Below, piece by piece: positions 23,295-31,796 of a DNA stretch of 64,000 nt (positions within the stretch are counted from its first letter, which is position 1; each line of letters opens with the position of its first letter). The position numbers were made by a program, and so were the translations under genes. Source of the DNA: CAVPDE01 sp963702565 (lineage in GTDB: Bacteria > Desulfobacterota > DSM-4660 > Desulfatiglandales > HGW-15); contig CAVPDE010000001.1 of the NCBI GenBank assembly GCA_963702565.1, positions 1 through 64,000 of the forward strand, in the 5' to 3' direction. The notes under the pieces are model-generated. The model had not been told where the DNA came from, made no database searches, and saw only the letters and a program-made list of their open reading frames with translations.

Positions 23295-24035
23295 ATGGGA
23301 AATGAAATAACAAGAAGAGACATGATGAAGGGTCTGGGCCTTGCAGGCATGCTGATCGGCATGGAAGGCCTTCATGCGTCGGCACAAAGTCAAACCGCAA
23401 CCGGAGGCGCAGCCCCACGCCAGATCGGTGAGTGCAAGCTGCCTCCCCTGCCTTATGCTCACGACGCCCTCGAGCCCTACATCGACAAAGACACGGTCGC
23501 CCTTCACCACGGCAAGCATCATGCCGCCTATGTCAGTGGCTTCAATGGGGCCATGAAAAAACTGGAGGAGGCAAGAGCGTCGGGGGATTACAGCCTGATC
23601 AAGCACTGGTCCAGGGAGTTTGCCTTCCACGGCTCGGGACATGTTCTGCATTCCCTTTACTGGGCCAACATGTCCACCAAGGGAGGGGAACCCAAGGAGG
23701 ATCTCTTGGAGGCATTGAAGAGAGGCTTCGGGAGCCTGGATCAATTCAGGAAGCAATTCGTCGCCGCCACCAACAGTGTTGAAGCAAGCGGCTGGGGCGT
23801 TCTGGCCTATGAACCCTACATGGGGCATCTCGTCGTGCTTCAGGCCGAAAAACACCAGGACCTGACCGTCTGGGGCGTCTGCCCTCTCCTGGTCTGCGAC
23901 GTTTGGGAGCACGCCTACTATCTGAAGTACCAGAACCGCCGGCCGGAGTACGTGGACAACTTCATGAAAATCATCAACTGGGAAGAAGTCGCGAAGCGAT
24001 ACACCAAGGTCAAGGGCCTGGTGGGATACCGTTGA
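23295..24035 (+). CDS. Tat-exported Fe/Mn superoxide dismutase
   Basis: The product is 246 aa. The N-terminus has a twin-arginine signal (TRRDMMKGLGLAGML, RR at 7-8) and a hydrophobic segment, followed by the enzyme from about residue 48. The metal ligands are present: a His in LHHGKHHAAY, the second in FAFHGSGHVLHS, and Asp/His in CDVWEHAYY. It converts superoxide to peroxide and oxygen in the periplasm, which fits an anaerobe protecting itself from oxygen stress. Start: ATG after GGGGAGGA; earlier in-frame codons lack a ribosome binding site. Fe versus Mn cannot be decided with certainty from sequence. It is divergent from the dehydratase gene. Confidence 0.92.
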   Translation: MGNEITRRDMMKGLGLAGMLIGMEGLHASAQSQTATGGAAPRQIGECKLPPLPYAHDALEPYIDKDTVALHHGKHHAAYVSGFNGAMKKLEEARASGDYSLIKHWSREFAFHGSGHVLHSLYWANMSTKGGEPKEDLLEALKRGFGSLDQFRKQFVAATNSVEASGWGVLAYEPYMGHLVVLQAEKHQDLTVWGVCPLLVCDVWEHAYYLKYQNRRPEYVDNFMKIINWEEVAKRYTKVKGLVGYR

Positions 24036-24040
24036 CCGAA

Positions 24041-24170
24041 GAAGTAGGCAGTATTCAGTCGGCAGTATACAGTAAAACCATGAGCCGAAGAAAGGCCGCT
24101 CTACTGTATACTTTTTGGTGGCTGTCGTTACTGCTTACTTCTTACTGCTTACTTTTTTTGTTACTGCTTG
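24041..24170. repeat. Intergenic quasi-palindrome between sod and the DUF4197 remnant
   Basis: Words of the type CAGTATTCAGTCGGCAGTATACAG on the left have complements (TACTGTATACT, TACTGCTTACTTC) on the right, around a 30-nt centre. The structure can act as a terminator for both converging genes. Confidence 0.5.
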
Positions 24171-24529
24171 CTTCCAAAGACTTTCTTGAGAAGGTCCGTG
24201 GTTCGGGCCACGGGGTCCTGGCGGATCTTCTTTTCTTCTTCAGCCACCATGAGAAAGAGCCCGTCCAAGGCCTTGTCGGTCACGTACTGATCCAGGTCAA
24301 AAGAGAAGGCCCCGGCAAAGGGTACGGAACGGGCCGACTGCTCCAGGTCCTGGTAGGACTTGGTCGCGCCCACTTCGCCCATCGACTTATGGACAATGGG
24401 CTTTGCAATTTCTCTCAAGCGAGGAGAAGTTTTGTCCTTGAAGTAGAGCGTGGCTTCGTTCTCTCGTCCATTGAGGATTTTCTTGGCATCCGTGAAGGTC
24501 ATCTGCTTGATCGAATCCACGAAGAGCCC
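24161..24529 (-). pseudogene. DUF4197 protein, N-terminal half missing
   Basis: The frame encodes the C-terminal half of a DUF4197 protein: GLFVDSIKQMTFTDAKKIL, then DQYVTDKALDGLFLMVAEEE and a terminal LLKKVFG. Family members are usually about 220-240 aa with a signal peptide and an N-terminal helical half. Here homology begins abruptly at about 24529; the codons upstream of that point encode unrelated sequence and no signal peptide. The break lies about 170 nt before the efp start. I call it a 5'-truncated gene. An assembly or deletion error is the alternative. Confidence 0.7.
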
Positions 24530-24698
24530 CTTCGGTCGAGATGACAAGCTTACCCTTAAAGCTAGGCTTTCCCATGGCCCAAGTCCAGGGCCCAAGTCCA
24601 GCCTTTTCCTCGGATTGCTTTGGCCTTGACATCACTCCGGCTCTTCCCTATATTCCCCAAGGATTGCAAACGATCGACCAAAGAAAGGGATAGGATTC

Positions 24699-25259
24699 AT
24701 GTACAATGCCAGCAACTTGAGAAAGGGTCTCAAGATCCTTATTGATAAAGAACCTTATGTCGTCGTCGATTTCCAGTTTACAAAACCCGGCAAGGGCCAG
24801 GCGCTCTATCGATGCAAGCTCCGAAACATGATCAACGGCATTATTCTGGATCGGACCTACCGCTCTGTGGATTCCTTTGAATCGGCCAACCTCGAGCAGC
24901 GAAAAATGCAGTATCTCTACAGCCAGGAGGGCCATTTTCACTTCATGGATAATCAAACCTACGATCAGTCGGCCCTGTCCGCCGAACAGGTCGGGGATGC
25001 CAAGAACTACCTCATCGACAATCTTGAAGTGGACGTGCTTCTTTTTGATGGAAGGCCCATCGGGCTGACTCTGCCCAATTTTGTCGATCTCCTGGTGACC
25101 CGCGCGGATCCTTGGGCCAAGGGGGATTCCGTCGCCGGGGACAGCAAACCCGTGACCCTTGAAACCGGGTACACCCTTCGAGTCCCTCCCTTTATCGATG
25201 AAGGGATCAAAATCACCGTGGACACACGGACCGGGGAGTATGTCACCCGGGTCAAATGA
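24699..25259 (+). CDS. efp: Translation elongation factor P
   Basis: The 186-aa product has three beta-barrel domains and the modification loop TKPGKGQAL with Lys32 at the tip, the residue that is beta-lysylated in the EpmA-type pathway. EF-P relieves ribosome stalling at polyproline stretches. Start: ATG 24699. The next gene encodes the matching EpmA ligase and overlaps efp by 20 nt, confirming that this is the lysine-modified EF-P branch. No EpmB or EpmC gene is visible in the window. Confidence 0.95.
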   Translation: MYNASNLRKGLKILIDKEPYVVVDFQFTKPGKGQALYRCKLRNMINGIILDRTYRSVDSFESANLEQRKMQYLYSQEGHFHFMDNQTYDQSALSAEQVGDAKNYLIDNLEVDVLLFDGRPIGLTLPNFVDLLVTRADPWAKGDSVAGDSKPVTLETGYTLRVPPFIDEGIKITVDTRTGEYVTRVK

Positions 25260-26193
25260 TCCTTCCTCCCTGCTGGAAAGGGAGACCTTAGCCGCCAAGA
25301 AACCGAACCTCCGGTTACGAGCCGGATTGGTCCAGGCCATCAGGCATTTTTTCACTGACAGAGACTATCTCGAAGTCGAGACCCCCTATCTCATTCCGGC
25401 GCCGGCTCCTGAGCTCCACATTGACGCGATCCGGGCAGGCGAAGGATTTTTGCACACGTCGCCGGAGTTGTGCATGAAACGCCTTGTTGCCGCAGGCTAC
25501 CCCAAGATCTTCCAGATCTGCAAGTGCTTCCGGCAAGGGGAAAGAGGCAGCCGCCATCTTCCCGAGTTCACTCTGCTGGAATGGTACCGCGCAGGGACGG
25601 ACTACCTGGGCCTGATGGAGGAGAGTGAGGAAATGGTCGCTTTTGTTTTGGAGGAACTCGGGTTGCCTCCTCGGCTGGAGTTTCAGGGTAGGGCCCTGGA
25701 TCTGCAGCGACCATGGGACCGGCTCACGGTTCAGGAAGCTTTCGAGCGATATGCTTCGACCTCTCTGGAACGAGCCATGGAAAGCGGGCGTTTCGATGAA
25801 ATCTTGGCCTTTGAAATTGAGCCCTCCCTCGGATTCCCGAAACCTGTTTTCCTTTACCATTATCCTTCAGCCCTCGCTGCGCTTGCGCGGCTGAGCCAGG
25901 GCGCTCCCGGTTATGCCGAGAGATTTGAACTCTACGTGGCCGGTGTTGAATTGGCCAACGCTTTTTCCGAGTTGACAGACCCTGTCGAACAGAAGGCCAG
26001 ATTTGAGAAAGAACTGGCCAAACGAGACGAGCAGGGCAAAAGCGTCTACCCTATGCCTGAGAAGTTCCTCCGCACACTCCCTTTCATGCCGAAGTCGGCG
26101 GGCATCGCTCTCGGAGTGGACCGGTTGGTCATGCTCCTGAGCAATCAGAAGGAGATCGATCCCGTGGTCTCCTTCACTCCCGAAGAACTATGA
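25240..26193 (+). CDS. epmA: EF-P--lysine ligase (PoxA/GenX)
   Basis: The 317-aa protein is a class II lysyl-tRNA-synthetase catalytic core without an anticodon-binding domain, the hallmark of EpmA. Motif 2 is FRQGERGSRHLPEF and motif 3 is GIALGVDRLVML. I start at ATG 25240 inside the end of efp, with GGGGAG just upstream; starts further upstream would overlap efp far more. EpmA attaches beta-lysine (or lysine) to the EF-P loop lysine. It overlaps the following AMIN-domain gene by four bases. Confidence 0.93.
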   Translation: MSPGSNDPSSLLERETLAAKKPNLRLRAGLVQAIRHFFTDRDYLEVETPYLIPAPAPELHIDAIRAGEGFLHTSPELCMKRLVAAGYPKIFQICKCFRQGERGSRHLPEFTLLEWYRAGTDYLGLMEESEEMVAFVLEELGLPPRLEFQGRALDLQRPWDRLTVQEAFERYASTSLERAMESGRFDEILAFEIEPSLGFPKPVFLYHYPSALAALARLSQGAPGYAERFELYVAGVELANAFSELTDPVEQKARFEKELAKRDEQGKSVYPMPEKFLRTLPFMPKSAGIALGVDRLVMLLSNQKEIDPVVSFTPEEL

Positions 26194-26633
26194 TCAAGCT
26201 CGCCCTCGTCATGCTTCTGGCTTTGGTCGCCTTTCCCTGTCCGGCCGCCGGACAGCCCTCCAAGGAATCACAGAAAACCAATACGAAAACAACGTCGGAC
26301 CTCGAGATCTCCGAAATCACCTTCAAACTCAAGAGCCCGGGCAAGGAGGTCGTGTGGATTCAAGGCAACCGATTTTTCACCCCAACGGCCTTTGCCATGG
26401 AAGAGGACAAACCTCGGTTCGTCATCGACCTCAAGGATGCCCGGCCTGTGAAACGGGAACTGTCCCGGATAGCGGCGGACGGTCAATTCATTGAGAGGAT
26501 ACGGACCTTCTACCACCGGGAGAACCGGACCCTCAGGGTGGTCCTAGATCTCCATCCCTCCAAGAAGTACCGGATCAGCCAGTTCTTCTATCAGGCCCAG
26601 AACATCTACGCAGTGGAAGTGGAAGGCGAGTAG
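26190..26633 (+). CDS. Secreted AMIN-domain protein
   Basis: The 147-aa protein has a cleavable signal peptide (hydrophobic core followed by PCPAAGQP), a polar Ser/Thr/Lys linker, and one AMIN domain (about 40-145). The AMIN domain shows the usual pattern of a PRFVIDLKDA strand and the end motif LRVVLDL. AMIN domains target periplasmic proteins to peptidoglycan or to the septum, or sit in secretin complexes. There is no attached amidase here. Overlap with epmA (ATGA) suggests co-translation, though no functional link to EF-P is known. The end of this gene marks the border of the RHS region. Confidence 0.8.
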   Translation: MIKLALVMLLALVAFPCPAAGQPSKESQKTNTKTTSDLEISEITFKLKSPGKEVVWIQGNRFFTPTAFAMEEDKPRFVIDLKDARPVKRELSRIAADGQFIERIRTFYHRENRTLRVVLDLHPSKKYRISQFFYQAQNIYAVEVEGE

Positions 26634-26764
26634 TGCTGCCTCTGGTTCTTATGGGCAAGTCCAATACTGCAACCGAACCGCCGTCCAGCCGTTAGGTTCA
26701 ACCAGGGCACTTCTGGGATATCTCCTTCACTCTATATCGAGAACCATACCTGATCAAATGCGGT

Positions 26765-27592
26765 TTACTCACACATCCAAATTTTCCTCCAGACAGCTAA
26801 GTGAATACAACGATGAGCAGGATGTGGACAATCCATCTGTCCCGCCCCCATTTCCGGAGACGGTATCCCCGGTGGATACTCCCCCTCCACGGCCAGCCTA
26901 TACCATTGCAGACCTGCATCCCACACAACCCAGCGTGCAGTTCCGGTGCAAACGCATCCCTGCGCGAATTCATCGTATTTGAAGATCCCTGAATACTGAT
27001 CAGGTGGGTCAGCGTTCTCGCAGCCCGCTCCTCCCCCCATACATGAATAGCTCGAACAATTATTATGAAGAGGGTTCCCTCCGTATTCGCATCTGACACC
27101 GACAAACAGATTATGCCCCCAATATCCGTAAGACTGTACCCTCAAACCTCCCCAACCATGAGTCCCGACGGAATCATCCATCGTGACAACGGCTGAGCCG
27201 CAAGCCGTGCTCCCTGCACATAGCTCGATCTTTTGATAATCTCCGTTCACTATCGCAGTCTGGCTAGGTCCTCCTTGCGTATTGAAATAGAAGCCACTCC
27301 CGTGGGCCGCGACGAGTTGGAGTGTGTAGGTCGGTTTTCCCCAGCCTCCCGAATCGACCCATATCTCTACACACTGACCACGAGATAGCGTGCCTTCCTC
27401 TAAGCTGTCCCAATCCACGCCCATTGTAAGAACGACGGCAGACTTCCAGTTCACAGGGTACGTCAACGCCTGCCCTGAACCCGTAGGCACGACACACATG
27501 TTCTCCTGAGCCCATACCATCGAACTCATGCTCATAAAGAACACCAAGAACAGCCAACAAAAAGCCAGCCTATTCACAGCCCATCTTCTCAT
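26765..27592 (-). CDS. Secreted Cys-containing protein of the RHS locus, copy F
   Basis: The 275-aa protein starts at ATG 27592, preceded by a purine-rich AAAGGGGCGGAA stretch, and has a strong Sec signal peptide ending VWAQ before ENMCVVPTGSGQ. The mature part has about 14 cysteines and many aromatic and Gly/Ser residues, consistent with a disulfide-bonded beta-rich fold. The first 150 residues closely match the protein at 35349; the C-terminal part diverges. The reading frame is open upstream into an RHS core fragment, so an RHS-secreted fusion of 466 aa could also be made, but the ribosome binding site and signal peptide argue for the internal start. No family recognised. Three such proteins occur in this locus, each right after an RHS core piece. 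Confidence 0.7.
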   Translation of the reverse strand: MRRWAVNRLAFCWLFLVFFMSMSSMVWAQENMCVVPTGSGQALTYPVNWKSAVVLTMGVDWDSLEEGTLSRGQCVEIWVDSGGWGKPTYTLQLVAAHGSGFYFNTQGGPSQTAIVNGDYQKIELCAGSTACGSAVVTMDDSVGTHGWGGLRVQSYGYWGHNLFVGVRCEYGGNPLHNNCSSYSCMGGGAGCENADPPDQYSGIFKYDEFAQGCVCTGTARWVVWDAGLQWYRLAVEGEYPPGIPSPEMGAGQMDCPHPAHRCIHLAVWRKIWMCE

Positions 27593-28167
27593 GGCATTCC
27601 GCCCCTTTTTTTTCCTGTTCACTCGAAGTGACTCCCAATCTCCGCCCCGCCCAAACGTTATTCCATTCCTGTTTGGCTCATACCCATACGTCTGCTCCCT
27701 CGGCCGCCCTGGATTGGATACGGTCACACAATCACACTCCCCTGCCTGGTTGTTCACCGTACCACCAAACCCGTTGGTCAACCCCTTCGGTCCCCCAAAC
27801 GGGTTGTAGGTCAGCCCGCTCACAAGATTGCCAAATCCACTCGCGCTGACCGAAGCGATCTTCCCAAGCTGGCTGTCCCTCGTATTCGTCACCACCCTCC
27901 CGCTCGGGTACGTCACCGAAGCCACTCTCCCTCCCGGTCCATAGGCGGAGGTAACCGCGTAGCTGACGTTGTTGATCGTGCTCGTCTTCTGCACCAGCCT
28001 TCCCCTGGGATCATAGCCGAAGGCGATAGCCCCAGAGGGGTCGGTCATGTCCGTCAGGCGACCCTTTCCATTGGTCCGCAGATCGTAGGTGTAGCCAACA
28101 TCGTCAGTCGTCCCCGGATAGTCTGCCAGAGTGACCCTGTTCAGGTTGTCATAAGTGTATTCCACCG
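27593..28167 (-). pseudogene. RHS core fragment F
   Basis: This stretch encodes about 190 residues of RHS core, from EYTYDNLNRV through MTDPSGAIAFGYDPRG to QTYGYEPNRN, in one frame with no interruption, then runs in frame into the signal-peptide protein F. At its 5' end the core is cut by a remnant of an ISL3 transposase gene. It has no start signal of its own. Compared with the full-length copy, this is the part of the core that directly precedes the variable payload, minus the last repeats and tip. Confidence 0.75.
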
Positions 28168-28407
28168 CACCCTTGGCACAGAGGCCGTCACAAATGTCTT
28201 GAACTGGCAGCTATCCAGGTGCCGCCACCGCCGACTCTCCCATCCATGCACGTGCATGCATTGCCCGCACTCCGGGCATGCCCAGACCGCCTCTGCACAC
28301 GCCACTTCGACCTCGATCTCCCCGGCCTCCTTCCTCTTCTTCACCTTCTGCACCGACCACGGCGGCTGAAGCCCCAGGATCTGCTCATAAAGTTTGGTAT
28401 CGTTCAT
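28168..28407 (-). pseudogene. ISL3-family transposase, N-terminal remnant
   Basis: The first 79 codons encode the zinc-binding N-terminus of an ISL3-type transposase: ACPECGQCMHVHGWESR, then WRHLDSCQFKTFVTASVPRV. At that point the sequence changes abruptly into RHS core (GGTGCGGTGGAATAC...), and the transposase frame stops 8 codons later. The catalytic DDE domain is absent. The insertion-sequence remnant therefore marks a recombination or deletion joint between an IS and the RHS array. Start: ATG at 28407. No inverted terminal repeats could be identified. Confidence 0.75.
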
Positions 28408-28679
28408 GGCCAGAGTCTATCAGGCCCAAGAAGAAATCACACGGAAAAGCCGGAAGGACCTTTCTTATTGACAAGTTCACAAACATACATCCAGGGATGT
28501 AGCTTTGACATAAGTGAAGAGCCAAATAGCCACTTGTGCCTCGCCAGAGTGCTGATACTCTCATCTATCATGCAATTCTTCCCATGTACGGCTCTTCACA
28601 GCTAACTTGCACATGGCACATCATCCGAGGATGTCAGGACGAGCAACCAAAGTCTGACCAAGTTTGTCATAAAGACACC
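28408..28679. other. Gap with no supported gene
   Basis: This 272-nt stretch separates the ISL3 remnant from secreted protein E. It may hold the outer end of the insertion sequence. I see no convincing coding frame, hairpin element or tRNA in it. Confidence 0.5.
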
Positions 28680-29423
28680 CTACGGCACCGGCACGCATTG
28701 CCATTCGTACTTAAATACATCGGACGTAGGAACGAAACACCCTGAAGTCGGTATAGTACAACTGAGATCTGAGAAATGAACTGCTGCACATTGCTCAGGA
28801 GTTCCGCATGGGGGATCCGGGGACGCATCCCAATTACCCCCGCCTCCCGGTGACATACACTGCGTCTCAGCCTGAACGCGAAATCTCCAAAATATCGCCC
28901 CATCATCAACGTCAGAGTAATAGTAATGAGGCCAATTCCCCGGAACATTGCTCGGAGCACAACCTATTTCGTTAACTGCACTGGCTTGCCAGACAAGTTC
29001 CCATTGACCACCTGCATATCGTATCTTTACTGTATCTGTGGAAAGGCAGGCGTCCGTCACCGTAACTACAGCAAATACATCGTGGTCTTCTCCGCAGGTG
29101 CCACTAGCTACAGTCAGCACTGTGTAATCCAAGTCCCCGTTCGTCGTCGTCTTGCTCAGGCTGTAACCCGTTCCCTGTACCTGCCAGGTGTATTCGAAAG
29201 GAGAACACCCCCATGCTGCGCGAAGAGAAACCGGCTGTGCGGGGCTGATCTCCTCAGCGCTCGCAATGATCGTCAAGGCAGAGTCCAACTGATTCAACGT
29301 CTGCCCTGAACCCGTAGGCACGATGCACATGTTCTCCTGCGCCCAGGCCCCCGCGCTCGTGCTCATGAACACCAACAGAAACAGCCCACAAAAGGAAAGC
29401 CTAATCGCCCCTTCTCTTCTCAT
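28680..29423 (-). CDS. Secreted Cys-containing protein of the RHS locus, copy E
   Basis: The 247-aa product starts at ATG 29423 after an AGGGGGGAA ribosome binding site and has a Sec signal peptide ending GAWAQ before ENMCIVPTGSGQ. The signal peptide and first 15 mature residues match the other two copies (26765 and 35349). The next 100 residues are different and look like an Ig-like beta domain (FEYTWQVQGTGYS, VFAVVTVTDACL). The C-terminal third shares spaced motifs with the 35349 protein (G.W..VW, GNW, PPCGTPEQCA). Constant leader plus variable body mirrors the organisation of polymorphic effectors. No known family recognised. Confidence 0.7.
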   Translation of the reverse strand: MRREGAIRLSFCGLFLLVFMSTSAGAWAQENMCIVPTGSGQTLNQLDSALTIIASAEEISPAQPVSLRAAWGCSPFEYTWQVQGTGYSLSKTTTNGDLDYTVLTVASGTCGEDHDVFAVVTVTDACLSTDTVKIRYAGGQWELVWQASAVNEIGCAPSNVPGNWPHYYYSDVDDGAIFWRFRVQAETQCMSPGGGGNWDASPDPPCGTPEQCAAVHFSDLSCTIPTSGCFVPTSDVFKYEWQCVPVP

Positions 29424-29875
29424 GGCATTCCCCCCTTTTCTTCCTGTTCACTCGAAGTGACTCCCTATCTCCGTCCCGCCCAATCGCTATCACGTTCCTA
29501 TTTGGCTTATACCCATAAGTCCGCTCCCTCGGCTGCCCTGGATTGGATACGGTCACACAATCACACTCGCCAGCCTGGTTGTTCACCGTTCCCCAAACCC
29601 ATTCGTCAATCCCTTTGGCCCTCCGAAGGGGGTGTAAGTCACCCCGCTCACGAGATTGCCAAACCCAGTCGCGCTGACCGAAGCGATCTTCCCAAGCTGG
29701 CTGTCCCTCGTGTTGGTCACCACCCTCCCGCTCGGGTAGGTCACCGAAGCCACTCTCCTCCCGGTCCATAGGCGGACGTAACCGGGTAGTTTATGCTGTT
29801 AATGGTGCTCGCCTTCTGCACCAGCCTTCCCCTCGAATCATACCCAAAGGCGATGATTCCCGATGGATCGTAAAC
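29424..29875 (-). pseudogene. RHS core fragment E
   Basis: The fragment begins at the codons for VYDPSG directly against the palindromic element and ends at YGYKPNRNV before the leader of secreted protein E. Relative to intact copies it has 1-nt deletions near 29599 (CCGTTCCCCAAAC) and 29759 (CTCCTCCCGG), so it cannot encode a continuous RHS segment. It keeps more than 400 nt of homology to the other cores and could serve as recombination substrate. Confidence 0.7.
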
Positions 29876-29934
29876 CGGTAGGTTTTAAGGTTGCTGGTGC
29901 GAAACCTAAAAACCTTAGAACGTCCCTATTCTCC
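29876..29934. repeat. Palindromic element H1
   Basis: TAGGTTTTAAGGTT pairs with AACCTAAAAACCT around a short loop, followed by AGAACGTCCC-TATTCTCC. It is one of four related copies (also 35113, 38535 and 46425). It abuts the VYDPSG codons of core fragment E. The outer GGGACG arm seen in other copies is lost here. It resembles the hairpins mobilised by IS200-like/RAYT transposases, but no such transposase is in the window. Confidence 0.75.
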
Positions 29935-30062
29935 AACAACCGCCTTGTGAGTCTGAGTGGGGAGCTTCAAAGGCTCACAACATTTAGCGGTTCATCACGC
30001 TGACCATCATACAGAGCTACTGACTTTAGGACACGCTTCATCAAAAGTAGTAAGTCGCCAAT

Positions 30063-30341
30063 CTAATATAGAATCACCAAGATTGTTACGAACCACATAG
30101 CGGGGATACTGATTTTCACAACGATTCCCTTATAAAAGTGAAGCATGATTCCCGTGATGATCACTGAGCACCCAAACGTAAGAACGTTCCCTATTATGAA
30201 GGCAAGATCTCCTCGTGGAGAACCAAGGACCCTCTTGCCCACAAACACAAGGAAGAGCCAGACAGTGAAGAACAACACTACTCTGATTATCCTCCCTGGC
30301 TGATTTTCCTCACCTGGCAAAACTCTTTGCTTTACTCGCAT
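30063..30341 (-). CDS. Small three-helix membrane protein, candidate immunity for tip B
   Basis: The 92-aa product has a basic N-terminus and three predicted transmembrane helices (about 20-36, 46-65 and 72-91). Its ATG overlaps the last codons of the tip B frame by about 10 nt, the tight coupling typical of toxin-immunity pairs. Membrane-embedded immunity proteins usually answer toxins that act on the inner membrane or in the periplasm. No family recognised. The immunity role is inferred only from position and size. Confidence 0.6.
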   Translation of the reverse strand: MRVKQRVLPGEENQPGRIIRVVLFFTVWLFLVFVGKRVLGSPRGDLAFIIGNVLTFGCSVIITGIMLHFYKGIVVKISIPAMWFVTILVILY

Positions 30342-31796
30342 GGATTAGAACTCCATTTTTCCCATACATTTATATTTTCGTCTGGCATCCAAAGGAGATC
30401 AAAAACCTTTGGGGGTGGGTCGAAGTGGTCCTTGTAGTGCAGGAAAATCAGGAAGTCCTCGTTCGGAACACCGGCTTCCGATGGATTTAAGTAATCATAG
30501 GCTAAGATAGCAGCAGGAGTGATGGGGGTGTTCAATCCTTTCTCAATGATCGGGGCAATTACATCTCCCCCTCTAACGTACTTCTTCAGAGTATCTAGAA
30601 TGGGGATAATAATTCCCCCCCTTTAACCCGGAAGGGTCCGTCCAATTAGTGGGGTTGTTTTGGACGTAGGCATAGAGATTCAGGCTTTGGGGAGTTACCA
30701 AGGTGTAGTGGTGCAGTGCATCCGCGATTACGAAACGCTGAAGTTCACGTAAACTCGTGAGCGCAGCCGGGGCTTGTACGATTTTGCCGAGTGACGATTG
30801 CCTGCCCATCTGAATCTGCGAAAGGTTAAGAGGATCAGGGGTGATGTACCTCCCAGTCTTTGGATCATAGTAACGGTTGTGGTTGTAGTGGAGGCCGGTC
30901 TCCGTGTCGTAATACTGGCCGGGCAGCCTGATGTTGTTCACCACGCTTGAGCTGGGATGGATATGGGCCTCACCAAATGGCTCATACCAGGCTTCCCAAG
31001 CCACAGTCCCGTTGCATTCGTGAGGATTTCGGGAGTGCCGAGGCGGTCATTCAGGTAGTGGTAAAGCGCTTGCCACCAGCCACATCCACCATGGCAACAC
31101 GGACTTTGCCCATGTAGAGGTATTCCTTCGTCATGGTGCCGTTGGGCAGGCTCTCGGCAATCAGCTTCCCATCAAGGTCGTAATGGTAAACCGTGGTTAC
31201 TCCCACCAGCGACCTTCTTCACCCTCTGTCCTAATCCGTTGTAGGTGTACGTGGCTATTGTGTTTGCTCCCTCCTTCACCTCCTTCAGCTGGTTGTTCTG
31301 GTCGTAAATGAAGGTCAGAGTGCCATCACTCGTGGGATTGCCGTTGGCATCATAGCTGAAGGTTCTCGGGTTTTGTCCCCCGGTGATCTGGTAAAGGCTG
31401 TTGGTTCCTGCATAGTAACGTGTAGTTCTCAACCGACTCCGTTGGTGTTCCTCGTGAGCCTGTTTCCCACATCATCATAGGTGTAGGCGATGGTGCCGTA
31501 TCTTCCCGGGCAGAAGTCAAGCCTGTTCAGCTCATCATACCCGAAGGTCTGGTTGTACCAGGGAGTAGTCGTGCCGGTGATGGATGTGAGGTTGCGGTTT
31601 GAGTCATACCCATAGGTCCTCTCCCTCGGTTGTCCCGGATTGGACACGGTCACACAGTCGCACTCCCCCGCCTCGTTGTTCACCGTCCCCCAAACCCATT
31701 AGTCAAACCCTTTGGGCCTCCAAACGGGTTGTAAGTCAGTCCGCTTACGAGATTGCCAAATCCGGTCGCGCTGACCGATGAGATCTTCCCGAGCGG
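30332..31796 (-). pseudogene. RHS core end and tip B, multiply frameshifted
   Basis: This is the 3' end of the second RHS copy. The core (TYDDVGNR, GQYYDTETGLHYNHNRYYDPKTGRY) is recognisable in successive frames with 1-nt indels near 31796, 31688, 31430, 31204, 31064 and 31007. The core ends at TDPSGL, followed by tip B. Tip B is itself split by a run of seven C (30615-30621; G7 on the coding strand). With six, the frame reads on as GGIIIPILDTLKKYVRGG and continues to the stop at 30332, giving a tip of about 95 aa. Between the core end and the tip lies an extra helical insertion (QMGRQSSLGKIVQAPAALTS). The tip family is not recognised. Confidence 0.65.

Noticed and set aside
30332..30535. Separate small gene upstream of the three-helix membrane protein
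   Set aside because: It continues tip B when one G is removed from a run of seven; it has no ribosome binding site of its own.
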